Below, piece by piece: positions 1 to 10,930 of a DNA stretch of 64,000 nucleotides (within the stretch, counting starts at the first letter, position 1; each line of letters begins with the position of its first letter). The translations under genes and the position numbers were made by a program. The stretch comes from Hanleya hanleyi (lineage: Eukaryota > Mollusca > Polyplacophora > Lepidopleurida > Hanleyidae). The stretch is from the NCBI GenBank assembly GCA_036873755.1, contig JAVTVY010016062.1, forward strand, positions 1-64,000, written 5' to 3'. Below the pieces are notes generated by a model. The model was not told the origin of the DNA. It made no database searches and worked only from the letters and a program-made list of their open reading frames with translations.

Positions 1-147
1 CCCGAAAACCAGAATAGGCCAGGTAGCACATTTTGTTCAGTCATATATCTAAATTCTTAGGAAATTGACCATCCTAATTCGTTCGAGGCTGAAACTTCAT
101 TATGTATTCTTCAAGAAAAATATAATTATACAGCTGAAAACTTGTTT

Positions 148-230
148 CGTTACCGTCACATACACGTCACGTTACCGTCACATACACGTCACGTTACCGT
201 CACATACACGTCACGTTACCGTCACATACA
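148..230. repeat. 22-bp tandem repeat, about 3.8 copies
   Basis: Four consecutive copies, the last partial, of a 22-bp unit beginning CGTTACCGTCACATACACGT. The copies are identical to one another, so the array is young. The small ORF that spans it looks incidental. Confidence 0.9.
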
Positions 231-588
231 AAGGAGTTTTCTCCACCCGTTTGGTATTTCTTTCGACCAACATATCTGAAATCGATCCATATCACCCAAA
301 GCAAGGATTATCAGGTTTTTTATATAAAGTTGCTAGAATGACAACAGCACGAGATAAATATATAGCATATACATGTATAATCTGAATTTTTAACGAAGAG
401 AACAAGATTTCACGGGAATTAGAATTCAAGCCCCATCTCCCGAAGTTGTAATACACCTAGTATATTGCACACCCGAAAATGTTTGACGATGACGATATCC
501 AAAGAATAACTAGCACGCAAGAATGGATGTTTTGAGTCATCCAGGCGATAGCATGAACACGAACAAATCATCTGGTTAACTGGATAGT
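231..588. other. No gene or repeat recognised
   Basis: AT-rich sequence between a short minisatellite and a foldback element. I see no convincing exon, RNA or repeat here. Confidence 0.5.
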
Positions 589-1050
589 ATATATTTGTGA
601 TCTTACGTTGCGTTGTTTACCGAAACACCTTCAACAGAGAATGAACATGAAAAGGGGGAAACTTCTGTGTATAATGTACACACACAAAATAATTGTGTTT
701 GAATAAACGTTTGGGAGTTGCTGAATATTTATGCCCCGTGTTTCGGATAATGGGCGATATCGCCCACCACTGTCTTCATTTAGTGAGTTGTAACGGTGAA
801 CTTAGATTTAAATTATCCGAAACACGGGGCATAGACATTAAGCAACTCCCCAAACATTTATCCAAGCACAATTATTGTGTGTGTGTGTACGAGCTGTTGT
901 TACATAGAGATATCGCTCACCACTGTTTTCCTTTAGTGAGTTGTATTCCATTTCGATTTGTTATATACACAGGGGTTTCCCCCTTTTCATGTTCATTCTC
1001 TGCTGAAGTTCTTTCGGTAAACACCGCAACGTACGATCACAAATATATAT
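589..1050. mobile_element. Foldback (long inverted repeat) element
   Basis: The left arm (from about 589) and the reverse complement of the right arm (to about 1050) match over more than 150 bp. Shared segments include the sequence around AGAATGAACATGAAAAGGGG, the GTTTGGGAGTTGCT block and the CCCCGTGTTTCGGATAAT block at the inner ends. The right arm is longer because a ~40-bp segment containing TTTAGTGAGTTGTA, otherwise in the loop (about 755-796), is repeated within it (908-950). This is the structure of a foldback/MITE-type DNA element. No transposase is present and no target duplication was resolved. Confidence 0.75.
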
Positions 1051-1279
1051 TACATGTTACGTGTTACATGTAATAACTAGCACCGTAACAATCAGAAGAG
1101 CTGAAATGTCTCTACGGGCTAAGGTCTCGCCTCTTTATAACGAAATTACAAGGGGAAACTACTCGTTTATCCACTTCTTGGTTTGGAGTTATCACCCAAT
1201 GATCACGCTTGATGGTTCGATATTTATCTAGGAACAAAACGTTCGTAAAATATTGAAATTATAACACCATCGGCCTTAC

Positions 1280-1333
1280 CATACTGAAATTGTAATTGAT
1301 GTTTGTGCCAAATTTTCAGAGAATCCGTGAAAT
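1280..1333 (-). CDS. Candidate small exon of unrecognised minus-strand gene (4th in chain)
   Basis: On the minus strand a 54-nt segment is preceded by a pyrimidine-rich tract ending CTTCAAAG and followed by the donor ATG|GTAAGG. It stays open when entered in phase 1, the phase in which the exon at 1465-1509 would leave off, and gives a peptide starting NFTDSLKIW with a potential N-glycosylation site. The evidence is splice-site and phase agreement only; no protein family is recognised. It could be a chance match in AT-rich sequence. Confidence 0.2.
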
Positions 1334-1464
1334 CTTTGAAGACGAGGCAACAAATAAAGAGAAAGAGTTGATGATAACTTCAGTGTTGCAAAATCGCTTC
1401 AAACTCGATCAAATGTGCTCTTTTTAAACAATCAGTGGGCCTGGAACGTAACTGAAATACTTAC

Positions 1465-1509
1465 TGGGAGGCACAGCGGTTGTTGTTGTTGTAATAGGGC
1501 CCCATACAT
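1465..1509 (-). CDS. Candidate small exon with Thr run (3rd in chain)
   Basis: This is a 45-nt minus-strand segment with a strong acceptor (T-rich tract ending GTTACAG) and the donor CCCA|GTAAGTA. Entered in phase 1 from the candidate exon at 2942-3017 it reads VWGPITTTTTAVPP, a linker-like Thr-rich peptide, and leaves in phase 1. Another phase gives a peptide with two Cys around an Asn run, so the frame is not settled. Function unknown. Confidence 0.25.
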
Positions 1510-2159
1510 CTGTAACAAAAAAAGAGCTGTAAATGAAGATTTTGCGAACTTTGACTGGAATCGAAATGATTGAACTAAAATAAATTTAGCTTGATAGAAA
1601 CCTATTTCTTGGGGATTGGAATTCCCATTCTCGTTCAATTGTCAGGGGAAATAATAATTTAGTATTGCGAGAAACGAGACGTGAACCTATGCATTTCCGC
1701 TTACAAATTTGGAATAATTGTCTACGATATTCATCTATTGTATATCAATCTTTAAAGTCAACATTATTATTTTATATAACGAGTGCATACATACCGAGTT
1801 TAGCGCAAATACACATTACATTTGTTTCATATTTAATGATCTAAAATATTCTTTTTCTCACCGCGTGTTCTCCTCAGTGCGCCGCCAAAAGGAGAGGCGC
1901 AATCAGTCTGCAGGTACATAGGTTCCGCACTGTTAACTCTAAAAGCTAGTATATACACACGCTTTCACACATCAAGGTGCAATTTTTCTACATAAACTGT
2001 TTACATGATCGTGTGTGTTTACGGATTGCACATACTTTATGCAATATGTACACGCGAATATGTTCAAGGTGATAGCAAATATATTCTCTTGCGGGTGCAA
2101 TTAAATAGTTCTGAGAATACATTACATTTGAAGGATAAATATGATCGTATAAAAAAATG

Positions 2160-2490
2160 GTGTTGATAAACACACGAAAAGGGTGTTGGACTCAACACGA
2201 ATAAATGATGTGAATTTAGACCGACACCATATGTCTCCAACACTCTTTATTGGTATTGGCCAACAACATTAATTGGTGTTAACCCAGTTTTAGCACTTAT
2301 CACTGGACACCTAATATGATTTTGAGCTATTTTCAATACACTTTATTGATGTTGAACTGTTGAACTGGCCTCAACATCATTTTTTAGTGTTCACATTGGT
2401 CAGCACCATTTCTCAACACCACTTTATCGTGTTGACCAGCCCTCAAACCCCCCCAAAAGGGTATTGGGCCAACACCATTGTCTGACTGTG
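2160..2490. repeat. Array of TGTTGR / YCAACA words on alternating strands
   Basis: About a dozen occurrences of GTGTTGG/GTGTTGA or their complements (CCAACAC, TCAACAC) occur at 10-40 bp spacing, separated by AT-rich spacers such as CATTTTTTA. Adjacent words are mostly in opposite orientation, so the block can fold into several short stems. No coding potential is seen. It is probably the internal or terminal subrepeat of a MITE-like element. Confidence 0.7.
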
Positions 2491-2941
2491 TAGATATATT
2501 CAGCTTCCTTTTCATCACTTATGAACCGACAGACATACGTTGTATTGTATACACTGCGGATCAACAAGAATTATGGCCAGTTGACATCATCGTTGTTTAA
2601 GATACAACTCTGAACCTCAACAATTGAAATTTCTTATTGATATTGTAAATAATTCAATCTATGGGCTTGAAATACAGTAATTTTGAAATAATTATGAAGG
2701 TGGATTTAATATGTTGTGCGACATATAATTGTGCGGCAAGCAGAGATAAAAAATACACACAGAGACTGTGTATACATTTTATTTACACAGTGGTGTGTGT
2801 ACAAATATGTAAGCAATGGTGTTAATCCCTAAACACGATGCAGCTAGAGCAAGACGAGCATGTCATAAAGGAACATGGGCTAATCTTCACTCGAATCCTA
2901 GCCACAATGTAACGAAATTGTAGTAACAGTACTTTTCTCAC

Positions 2942-3017
2942 CTTTGATGCAGATAGGACAGATGGAAATTTGCCCAACGGGAGAGGTGCAAGTATAACCT
3001 TTTGGACATCCGGTTTT
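2942..3017 (-). CDS. Candidate Cys-rich exon (2nd in chain)
   Basis: A 76-nt minus-strand segment is bounded by a long T-rich acceptor ending GTACCAG and by the donor AAAG|GTGAG. In phase 0 it encodes a peptide beginning KTGCPKGYTCTSPVGQISIC and ending with a further CPIC pair. It has the Cys-Pro-x-Gly-Tyr-x-Cys look of extracellular Cys-rich modules, but I cannot name a family. It leaves in phase 1, which fits the next candidate exon at 1465-1509. The longer minus-strand ORF overlapping it (2822-3253) is in a different frame and reads through both splice sites, so I prefer the short exon. Confidence 0.35.
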
Positions 3018-3493
3018 CTGGTACAGCAACAAAATAAAACATTACACGGTGTAATAGCACCAAAATATTGTAATAATTTTTTTCTGAAGAAACAATTCAT
3101 TCTACTTCCATTGCATTCGGTAGGCAATTGCCGTCCACAAAATATTTCCACGTCATCATTATGGATTTTATCATACACGGATAGCACAAAACCAAAATAT
3201 AAAGAGTGAGTTTGCAGTGACGCCAAGAAGACATCGTGATGATCCTGTCTCAAAATCCCCAGTCGAGCCGAGTTACATTCCCCCTGAACAATTCAGTTCA
3301 ATTCATTTCATTTTTATCGTAACATAAAACAATTAGCATGTACATTAAGAACTGTAACATGCAGCAACAATCAGTCAAACACTGGACATTTATTCTTGGG
3401 GAATATCTCGTTTGACATTGTTTCAACATTTCTATGTTGACCATGCATTCAATGTCAAAAAGAGAACATTGCACAATTACATTCTTTTGATAT

Positions 3494-3595
3494 CGGTCAA
3501 TATCTGTTTTCTGGACCTGAGAAAACAATATTCACCGAGGCTGAAGACCGAGGTGAATATTGTATTCTCGGGTTAACAAAACACATATTGACCGG
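3494..3595. repeat. Near-perfect hairpin, arms about 48 bp
   Basis: The left arm begins CGGTCAATATCTGTTTT and the right arm ends AACACATATTGACCG. Near the centre AATATTCACCGAGG pairs with CCGAGGTGAATATT. The arms differ at only a few positions and the loop is tiny. It is a small foldback or MITE remnant, or the terminal hairpin of a larger element. Confidence 0.8.
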
Positions 3596-3764
3596 TAGCA
3601 AAAGACTATAATTGTTTTATTATATGACCCAGACGTCTCTTCACCTTCTCGTTAAGTTGGTGGAAACAGCTAAAATATAACAAAAAGTAAACAGTTTGCT
3701 TTGCTCCCCACCATCTCTACCTTGCTTCAGCCACAATGTAAGGGATCGTTTCCATTAATCGTTT

Positions 3765-4005
3765 TTTCTTCAGTCGCGATTTTTCTTCAATTTTCTCGAT
3801 TGAAAAACGATCAGTCGCGAATCAGTCGCGAGGATATCGAGAAAAAAAATGAGAAAAAACGATTGAACCTTTTCTGGAAAAAACCATTCTCTCGCGATAT
3901 CGTTTTGGAATCGTTTACCCACGCGCGATCCGTTCTTGATCGCGAATCTTCAATCGCGAGAGAATCGGTTTTTTTCAAGGCGCGAGAGAATCGTGAGGCG
4001 GAGTG
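3765..4005. repeat. Array of CGATT / AATCG and TCGCGA words
   Basis: Repeated CGATTGAAAAACGAT-like stems and TCGCGA palindromes occur every 10-25 bp with A/T-run spacers. The block is locally CpG-rich in an AT-rich region. The same vocabulary recurs at 5556-5835, so the two are copies of one element family. The ORF at 3701-4006 crossing it is incidental. Confidence 0.7.
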
Positions 4006-4010
4006 ATATT

Positions 4011-5555
4011 TGACACATAGGCCATGTTGCCGTCGTACGCCGCTCTATCCGCGAACTGGGAACTACATGTAATGTTGATTGCGGATTTGTCGATGGAAAA
4101 ACCTATATTACTATAATATACTGTATAAATGCGCAAGATAACCGAATAATATATATGATTCACGATCTATAGTCTCCTACAAGCCGAAGTAGGGCGTATG
4201 ATGGAAATATCTACACATATACCTGTACCATGCTTCCTGTGACGTTCGCGCTCCGATTTACTCTGGCGAAGCGTAAATGACAAAATTACATGTTTATTCA
4301 ATAATCGTGTGAGTCGACAATGTGTTAATGTTCAGTCATTCCCTTCATACTTTCGATAATTTCCTCATATATTCATGCAACTTGGTATAAACAATACAGG
4401 ATGATAGTCACAATATCTTGTTTTGTAAATACCGGGTACAGGTCATAAGTGGATTTGAGTTCGTCGTTGATTGCATTATCAGAATGATTACGGCACAGGC
4501 TTCATAGAGGTGTGAATGGGTGCATGGCGATAACCCAGAACAGCTTAGCCCTCCAGCCGAGAATTTCTAGGTTAATTAAGGTGAAAAATAGTGTAATTAA
4601 ATACGTATATTTTGTTATAGTAAAACATACATTAGGAAAGGGTATCCATTCATGTTTTGGTACAGTTTTTAAACTATTGAGATGTGAATAAGTTCAAAAC
4701 ATCACCATCAAGTTAATTTTATTTATTATAAGAATATTCGCGGCAGTGATTTCATATTTATATCAAATACATATCACAATGGTGATTGAATCGCGTATAA
4801 CGGTTGGATTCGCATATGTACAATACTTTTTATTTTAATTTTATATTTTGATAAATGAACTATGAATGATTCTAAAGGGAAGCTCAAGCCAAAACCCAAC
4901 TGAATAGTATATAATTTCATCTCTTACTGGATTAACCAGTTGTGAAAATTTTTACAAATAGCCCGCGCTATATATTAATAATTAAGTGCTTTCGAAGACT
5001 CAAAACCCCGTATGACAATGTTATATTCAATACAGCGCCATCTATCTACACAAGGAAAATGGTGATCGTAGGACAAAAAGCCACGCGTACAGCGAAAATC
5101 TGACGTATCAACTCAAAATTTCAGCCCGCACAGATGCCAAAAACGTTCACGAAAAATACTACACAAGAAATCTGGAATAATAGCAGCTTTAAAACACAGA
5201 AATACCCAAAATAATAGACGAAATTGCAAGTGCAAATGACCCAATCTGACCATATCCGGGTCTGTGTCCCATACAAAATATATGTAAATATGAAGTTATA
5301 ATTATATGCATAACCATTATTCCTATGTATATATATAGATATTTTTTTTCAATTTCTTTCAATATCCCCATCGTATCTATATAGCCGCCAACTGTACAGA
5401 AACACGCTATAGTTTTACACTAGGCAAAGAATGGAAAAGGAAGAAGAAAAAATGATCGAACTTTATATAGTCTGACTGAAGTGTTAGAAACTCGAACGTG
5501 TATGCGGGTCAGTCAGGCTGAACCAATGGTGTACTACTTTCGGCTATAATCCTCA
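4011..5555. other. AT-rich intergenic or intronic sequence
   Basis: No exon, RNA gene or repeat could be supported on either strand in this stretch. If the minus-strand candidate exons at 2942-3017 and 6707-6763 belong to one gene, this would be intron. Confidence 0.5.
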
Positions 5556-5835
5556 ATCGTTTTTTTTCAATCGTTTATATTTTCTCGATTAAAAAGCGAT
5601 TGAAACGCGATATCGCTTTTTATTCGCGAGAATTTTCTCGATTGAAAAACGATTGCCAACAGAAAAAAAAAACCATTCGAACAGCGATCGCGAATGAATC
5701 GTTTATTTTGAAGAAAAAAACCCATTCCCTCGCGCCTTGGAAAGTCGCGACTTCGAGAAAATTTGACGAAATAAACGATTCATTCGCGAACGATAATTGG
5801 AAACCGATGACCAATCCAACGACTATTTTCATTCG
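5556..5835. repeat. Second CGATT / TCGCGA word array
   Basis: It shares the word set of the 3765-4005 block. It contains an internal inverted pair, TCGCGAATGAATCGTTTATT (about 5688) against AATAAACGATTCATTCGCGA (about 5770), and CGATTAAAAAGCGATTG/GATATCGCTTTTTATTCGCGA stems near 5585-5630. It is open on both strands for ~70 codons, which I read as a by-product of the symmetry. Confidence 0.7.
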
Positions 5836-6706
5836 CTGAGAAGACGCTCACTTCACACCGAGTCAATATCACATTTCCGTACCCAATTTGGGGTCAAAAT
5901 TAGCGATAGCCACGTGACGGCGAATTGTTCAATGGGGGAAGAGTGATACGCACAGTCATATACCGGTAATAAACGTCGCTTGGCATAAATCCCCTACCGG
6001 AATGCACAAAGTCCGACGACTTATTTATCACCTCCGTTGGACATAGTACATTATCTTCGAATATCCGCAAAAAAGCATTTCGCGCATTGCAGATATTGTT
6101 GACATTCTGACGAATCACCGGTAGTTATGGCATTGATATTGCCTTTGATAACGAGACGAATCAGTTACAGTGAAATAAGCTCCGTGTAGACTGCGACTGT
6201 TCAGTAATTGAGTACGAAAGACAGAGAACGTTTCGACCATTTCAATATTTACGTTCGAAATTGATAGCTTGCGTTCAAGCCAGGGCGGTCGCGGAAGATT
6301 TTCTTCGTGTTCGCGGGTCTAGAATACTTATCAGAGGTCATCCTCATGAAACGTGTTTTCTCCCACCTTAGATTATCGTAATTGGTTATTTCACATTCGG
6401 GAGGTGAAATGTGCTTGCAAAGTGCAAAGTTACTCTGAGTTTCACTGATAGCAATTAATGTGTGTTTTTTGTAGAATCTCACACAGTGTCGTTTTCCTAT
6501 TCACACCGTCGAGTCATAAAGGTTGACGTTTTATATCACTGCCACTGAACTTGATTTCTGGGGGAGAGAAAGTGAGCTAATGATAGGGGTCTCAGTCCTG
6601 TGTGACCAGGCATGTTTTATCATATATGAGTCCCATCAGATCAGTATTTCTTCCTCCTAGTTCGTATGAAGACTGTTGTTTTTCAATATTGATATGAAAA
6701 GCTTAC
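5836..6706. other. No gene recognised
   Basis: Unique-looking sequence with short incidental ORFs on the minus strand (5900-6118, 6249-6482). No splice-bounded exon or repeat was supported. Confidence 0.4.
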
Positions 6707-6763
6707 CAAACAGCTATTGATGCAGCGAATTCCACTGGACGAACACGTAGTACATCCTATCAA
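6707..6763 (-). CDS. Candidate Cys-rich exon (1st in chain)
   Basis: A 57-nt (19-codon) minus-strand segment lies between a textbook acceptor (T-rich tract ending CTTTTACAG) and the donor TTTG|GTAAGC. Phase 0 reads LIGCTTCSSSGIRCINSCL, with four Cys spaced C-x2-C-x6-C-x3-C. It leaves in phase 0, which fits the start of the candidate exon at 2942-3017. The family is not recognised. If real, the gene encodes a secreted or extracellular disulphide-rich protein built from very small exons. A further minus-strand donor CAG|GTAAGT sits at 6995-7000, but its exon (about 7001-7023) would be only ~23 nt. Confidence 0.35.
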
Positions 6764-7095
6764 CTGTAAAAGAAAATAAATCGTGTAAAACGTTGAAAAT
6801 GCAATAAAAACCTGGAATTTTCTTCCCGGATGTGAATTTTATGTGCTTGGCAAGTTGACAACTTTACCAAGAGGTAGGCAACCAGCTTCTATTTCATCTC
6901 ATTATCTTTATTATTTCAAACATCTTATAGTAGATGACAAAGCATACGGTTTACTTGTTATTTACCCTAGAATCGGACCTGACGGGGCTCAATTACTTAC
7001 CTGATCTAGCATATATGGATCGCCTGCGGCAAGTATATTAATATGAGCTTGTTTAGATACAGTCGTCCTCCCATAAAGTAATATCAATTCAATAA

Positions 7096-7424
7096 CAAGC
7101 GTCAGATCCGGCAATAAATATTCTCACCCGTCGTCCATAAAAGAGTTTCTGCGTCTATAATCGAAAGATCTATTTCGTATGACAGTTTCGTACAAGAGAG
7201 AAGCGGTCAACAGTTTTCAATGATGTCAGCGAGATATGATGTTCTTTTACACATAAAATCCTAATCACCGACCATTATGCTTTATCCCAAAGTCGTTTAC
7301 AGATTATGTACCTCGACCCTGCTTTGTTTGCTAATATTCAGTTGAACACCACGGAAATGTAAAACACATGATATTCAAGCTGCCCCTAGCTCCGGGTTAA
7401 GCGGAATTAGACACAGCTTACGAA
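7096..7424 (-). mobile_element. Dispersed repeat family A, copy 1 (diverged)
   Basis: It shares, with copies at 10577-10930, 23790-24216 and 29757-30058, an ordered set of blocks: CAAGCGTC at one end, CGTCGTCCATAA, the segment around GAGAAGCGGTCAACAGTTTT, then a GAGCACCACG-like block. A conserved core, CCCCTAGCTCCGGGTTAAGC, follows at 7382-7412. No long ORF. Size and lack of coding suggest a SINE or MITE. Confidence 0.65.
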
Positions 7425-7429
7425 ACGTG

Positions 7430-8544
7430 GATCCAGAGATCTTGCACAACGATCGTACTTTGCCGTCAGTATACGATACTTGTATTCGTTTCTGTTGCCG
7501 TAGAGTCGAGTCCTAATAAGAAAGCCCTAATTCTTCTTGTAAAGGTATAGGTCCTGATATGATATTCCACCTGGGCTAACCAAAAGCAAAGCAAATAATC
7601 AAAAGCTGTTTTTGCATGTCGTACAATGCTATCCTATCCTACCGTAAAACCTATTCGGGAAGCGCGCAGAAGCAATCGAAGAAATCTTCCGCTGCTATAT
7701 GGTCCCTGATATATGGGGCTGGGGCCTGGGTGTGGACCAATATTTTCAAGTGGGGATTATATCTTTGATGTTGGTTTTGAGATAACCAAAGTTCTTACAG
7801 CAGGAAAACAGGAAAGACGTGAATTCAATCCAAGCCAATATCTCTCCCACTAATTTCTTACTAACATAATTTTGGAACAGAAATAAAGCCCTTCCCCATG
7901 CACCCGAGTCCATGCTAGGGGAAATAGATCATGTATATAACATCCCAGCCTGAAGGGTAATGCCAGTTGAAATGTTGAAACTGGCAGAATCCATTGGTAA
8001 ATGACATACATGAACAAATTAAATCATAAAAGTAGAGCATCCATGGGATGAAATGGTTCAACCAAGATAGGAAGGTACACCACTCAGAACAGTTGTTGTG
8101 TCACTAGCATGCCAGTTTAACCATGAAGCTCTTATAATTATTCTCTTCCATGGTTTAGCACAATCTCACCTAGATGTTGGCAGAATCTAGTACAACTGGA
8201 ACAGTTAATTTTAGAGAACAGGTAATGTCATCGCAGAATGATGATACTCAATGTTTATAAACCATTTTTTTTTCGTTGGTCTTTTTGGCACTGGATATAT
8301 AAACATAATAACCAACAACTATTTACCAACATGTACAGTAACTTCTCCGCCAGACGTTGCTGAGGATATTTGGACAAAGACTGGAAAAAGCAATTATACT
8401 TTGTAATTCTATTTTGACTATATGTGTTTTTCCCACATTGAAGGCAGCAAGTCTCCGCGAGATTATCCCATCCCAAAGCACTAACCACCGTCGGTTATCT
8501 CCAAACTCTCTTAAATATATGTCTCTCAATTAAGAGTGGAAGCT
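7430..8544. other. No gene recognised
   Basis: AT-rich sequence. One 30-nt minus-strand segment (8171-8200) has an acceptor-like and a GTGAG donor border with two Cys codons, but it is too short to claim. Confidence 0.4.
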
Positions 8545-8725
8545 GCTCCTATTTAGTCTTGAGTTGGTTGTCATTCAAGCTTGACTGAATATCACTCAAG
8601 TTGATGACATGTAAATGCTTGAGTAAACTTGAGTTGAATTACACACTAGTTTGAGCGAATGTCGCTCAATTTTCAGTGAATTTATGTTACCCTGAGTAAA
8701 TTCAACTGAAAGAGACAGTATTCAG
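8545..8725. repeat. Array of CTTGAGT / ACTCAAG words
   Basis: TTGAGT, ACTCAA and GAGTTGAA-type words alternate in orientation every 10-25 bp. A segment TTTGAGCGAATGTCGCTCAA near 8651 is itself a stem. A related block, TTTGAGCGAAGGCAACTCAA, occurs at 57605-57780, so this is a dispersed family. Confidence 0.65.
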
Positions 8726-9218
8726 ACAGATTACATCGAATTCTCACATGAAAGAAGTCCCCCCCATACAAGCACTACAAGTATGACAGCACCCCCAACA
8801 TATATATCATTTCCACCACCAAAGGCAGAATTCAGCGACTATTCCCCTTGTAGCCTAACTGGTGTTGGAAATCAGTGGTAACGATTGAGAACATGCTCAT
8901 TCGGTTCAATGTCGGAACAGAAGCTACCATGGCAACTTTATTTGGAGAGAGAGAGTTTCAGCAAAACTTTATTTGGATAACTCATATACGATAGTATTGA
9001 CAGAACAACGTATCAACAAACTGCAATGATAAATATTGCATAATATAAAGATAGTTTATTATCTTGTTGAAAAATGTCCAAATCGGATACCGAAAAATGG
9101 CAGATGGTGTGAACAGATCGATTGTAGAACACGTCGTTTTTTCAGTGTGATCAAACCAGGGAAACTTTCTTGTGAGGTTTTGAGAGCGTTTGCCCAAACG
9201 CCCTAGATGCTCATTCAC

Positions 9219-9505
9219 TAACATCAAATGAGCTAATTATTTGAGCTGATCTGTCAACACAGCTCATGAGCTGTCGTATCTAATTTCGCTTAAGCCGATG
9301 CAAGGGACCGTGTGGTTACTTCATAGTTTCCACAGGCAAAACATGCAATAAAAGCGCGGCTGAGATACCAAGGCTGAGTCTTAAATTCCACGTATTCTTG
9401 TCTGAATGTGAGGAGCCCAGGGAGGCTTTCCTGTGGAGTCACATGGTTGCTTTTAATTCGCCAGATAGTAGTAAACTTTTCTCACCTCTTAGATATCTCG
9501 CAGAC
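9219..9505 (+). mobile_element. Dispersed repeat family B, copy 1
   Basis: It is collinear with 37642-37915 and 38123-38412 through GAGCTGATCTGTCAACACAG, the core CGCTTAAGCCGATGCAAGGG (9287-9306), AATAAAAGCGCGGCTGAGAT, GAGTCACATGGTTGCTTTT and TTTCTCACCTCTT. It is more diverged than the other two. About 285 bp with no ORF: SINE- or MITE-like. Confidence 0.8.
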
Positions 9506-9539
9506 AGACAGCGAATATACCTTTCACTGACAGATAATG

Positions 9540-10330
9540 TATATGATGCTTTTCATGTTTGATCGTATAGTTCAAGAAATTATTCAAGGCATTATTCTTA
9601 GCTCATTATGCAAATTTATCAAAATCGAGGGATCTCTGACTATATCCCAACATCCTATGTCCATTTCAAATCTATGTACAATTCCCAAAGATCAAGATTT
9701 GCTGGTACAATTGAAAATGGCGGTCACATGGGGTAATCTGAAAGTCATACTTTTTCATGTAGCTCGTATAGTTCAAGGTACTGTTCTTTGCTCATTGTGC
9801 TAATGTATCAAAACAAACGGATCTCCATGCACATCCTAATACCTTACACCCATTTGAAGTCTATTTCATACCAAAATGCCTCGTGCCTATTTTGAATCTA
9901 TTTGCTTAGTCTTTAGATTAAAAATTGTGGTTAAATTCAACTTGCGGAACGTAGGGAATCACCCGGAAGTTCGTGATGTTTTTCATGTTACTCGTAAAAT
10001 GCATGGCATTATTTTTAGTCAATGTACAAACTTGCCTAAATTGAGCAGAATAACACCATAGCTCACCACATTATGCCCATTTTGTTCCCTTAACATAACA
10101 TCAACGGAGAATACAATTGTTAACTTCAAAATGGTGACTGTGAATTCATCCGAGACTGATATTTTTATTTTGCTCATATAATTCAACGTATTATGTTTAC
10201 ATGGAGCTGAAAGTAACAATATCTCAAAGCCAAGCCTATTCATAAAACAGATCGATCTGTCTAATTATGGGCCTAGTTTGGCTCTTTTCGTATAATCATA
10301 GCTAGAAAAATAATTGAGGAATTCAAGATG
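9540..10330. repeat. Degenerate tandem repeat, unit about 210 bp, four copies
   Basis: A motif resembling TTTTCATGTTTGATCGTATA followed by AGTTCAAGG and TCTTAGCTCATTATGCAAA recurs at about 9552, 9765, 9978 and 10168. A second motif, AAAATGGCGGTCACATGGG, recurs once per unit in weaker form. Divergence is high, so the array is old. The ORFs on both strands here are incidental. Confidence 0.7.
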
Positions 10331-10576
10331 GCAAACACAGGGATTCATCTCAAACTCTTGCTAAACTCAGGTCAGCTGGTTAGCCTATCGGCATCTTCCT
10401 CGACAGACAACAGAAAGGTTCCATACTGGGCACAGTGCCAAACCTAAACCCTAAACTACTTACAACTAATTGGATACCCATTCGTTAAAATTAGTACTGT
10501 GGGTATTAATTTATAACCGATTTTGACCCATTTTGTCTTAGATTCACAAAAAGTGACCCTAAAATGACAGTAATTA

Positions 10577-10930
10577 CAAGCGTCTAGTCCGTCATTCATA
10601 ATTCAGCCGTCGTCCATAATTCAAAGACCTATTCCATATTCCATATAATAGTAATAGCACCAAATTCAAAAAGACAATCATAGTATACATAAACATAGTC
10701 TAGTTTCCTGCAAGAGAGAAGCGATCAACAGTTTTCAATGACATCATGATGTTCCAAAAATATAAAATCCGTATCGCTGATCAGTATTCTTAATCCATAA
10801 TAATGTTTGTAAAGTCGTCTTCTAGAGAATGATGTATCTCAGTCACGCTTTGATTGTGACTGTTCATATGAGCACCACGAGGATCTTGAAGTACATGGGT
10901 TCATACGGCCCCTAGACCCGAGTAATACTA
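10577..10930 (-). mobile_element. Dispersed repeat family A, copy 2
   Basis: It carries the CAAGCGTCTAGTCCGTCATT end, CGTCGTCCATAATTC, GAGAAGCGATCAACAGTTTT, GTATCGCTGATCAGTATTC and the CGGCCCCTAGACCCG core fragment. Copy 3 at 23790-24216 matches it in reverse orientation over nearly the whole length. Confidence 0.8.

Noticed and set aside
2822..3253. 143-codon minus-strand ORF with many Cys
   Set aside because: It reads through a strong acceptor and donor in a different frame from the better Cys-rich exon at 2942-3017.
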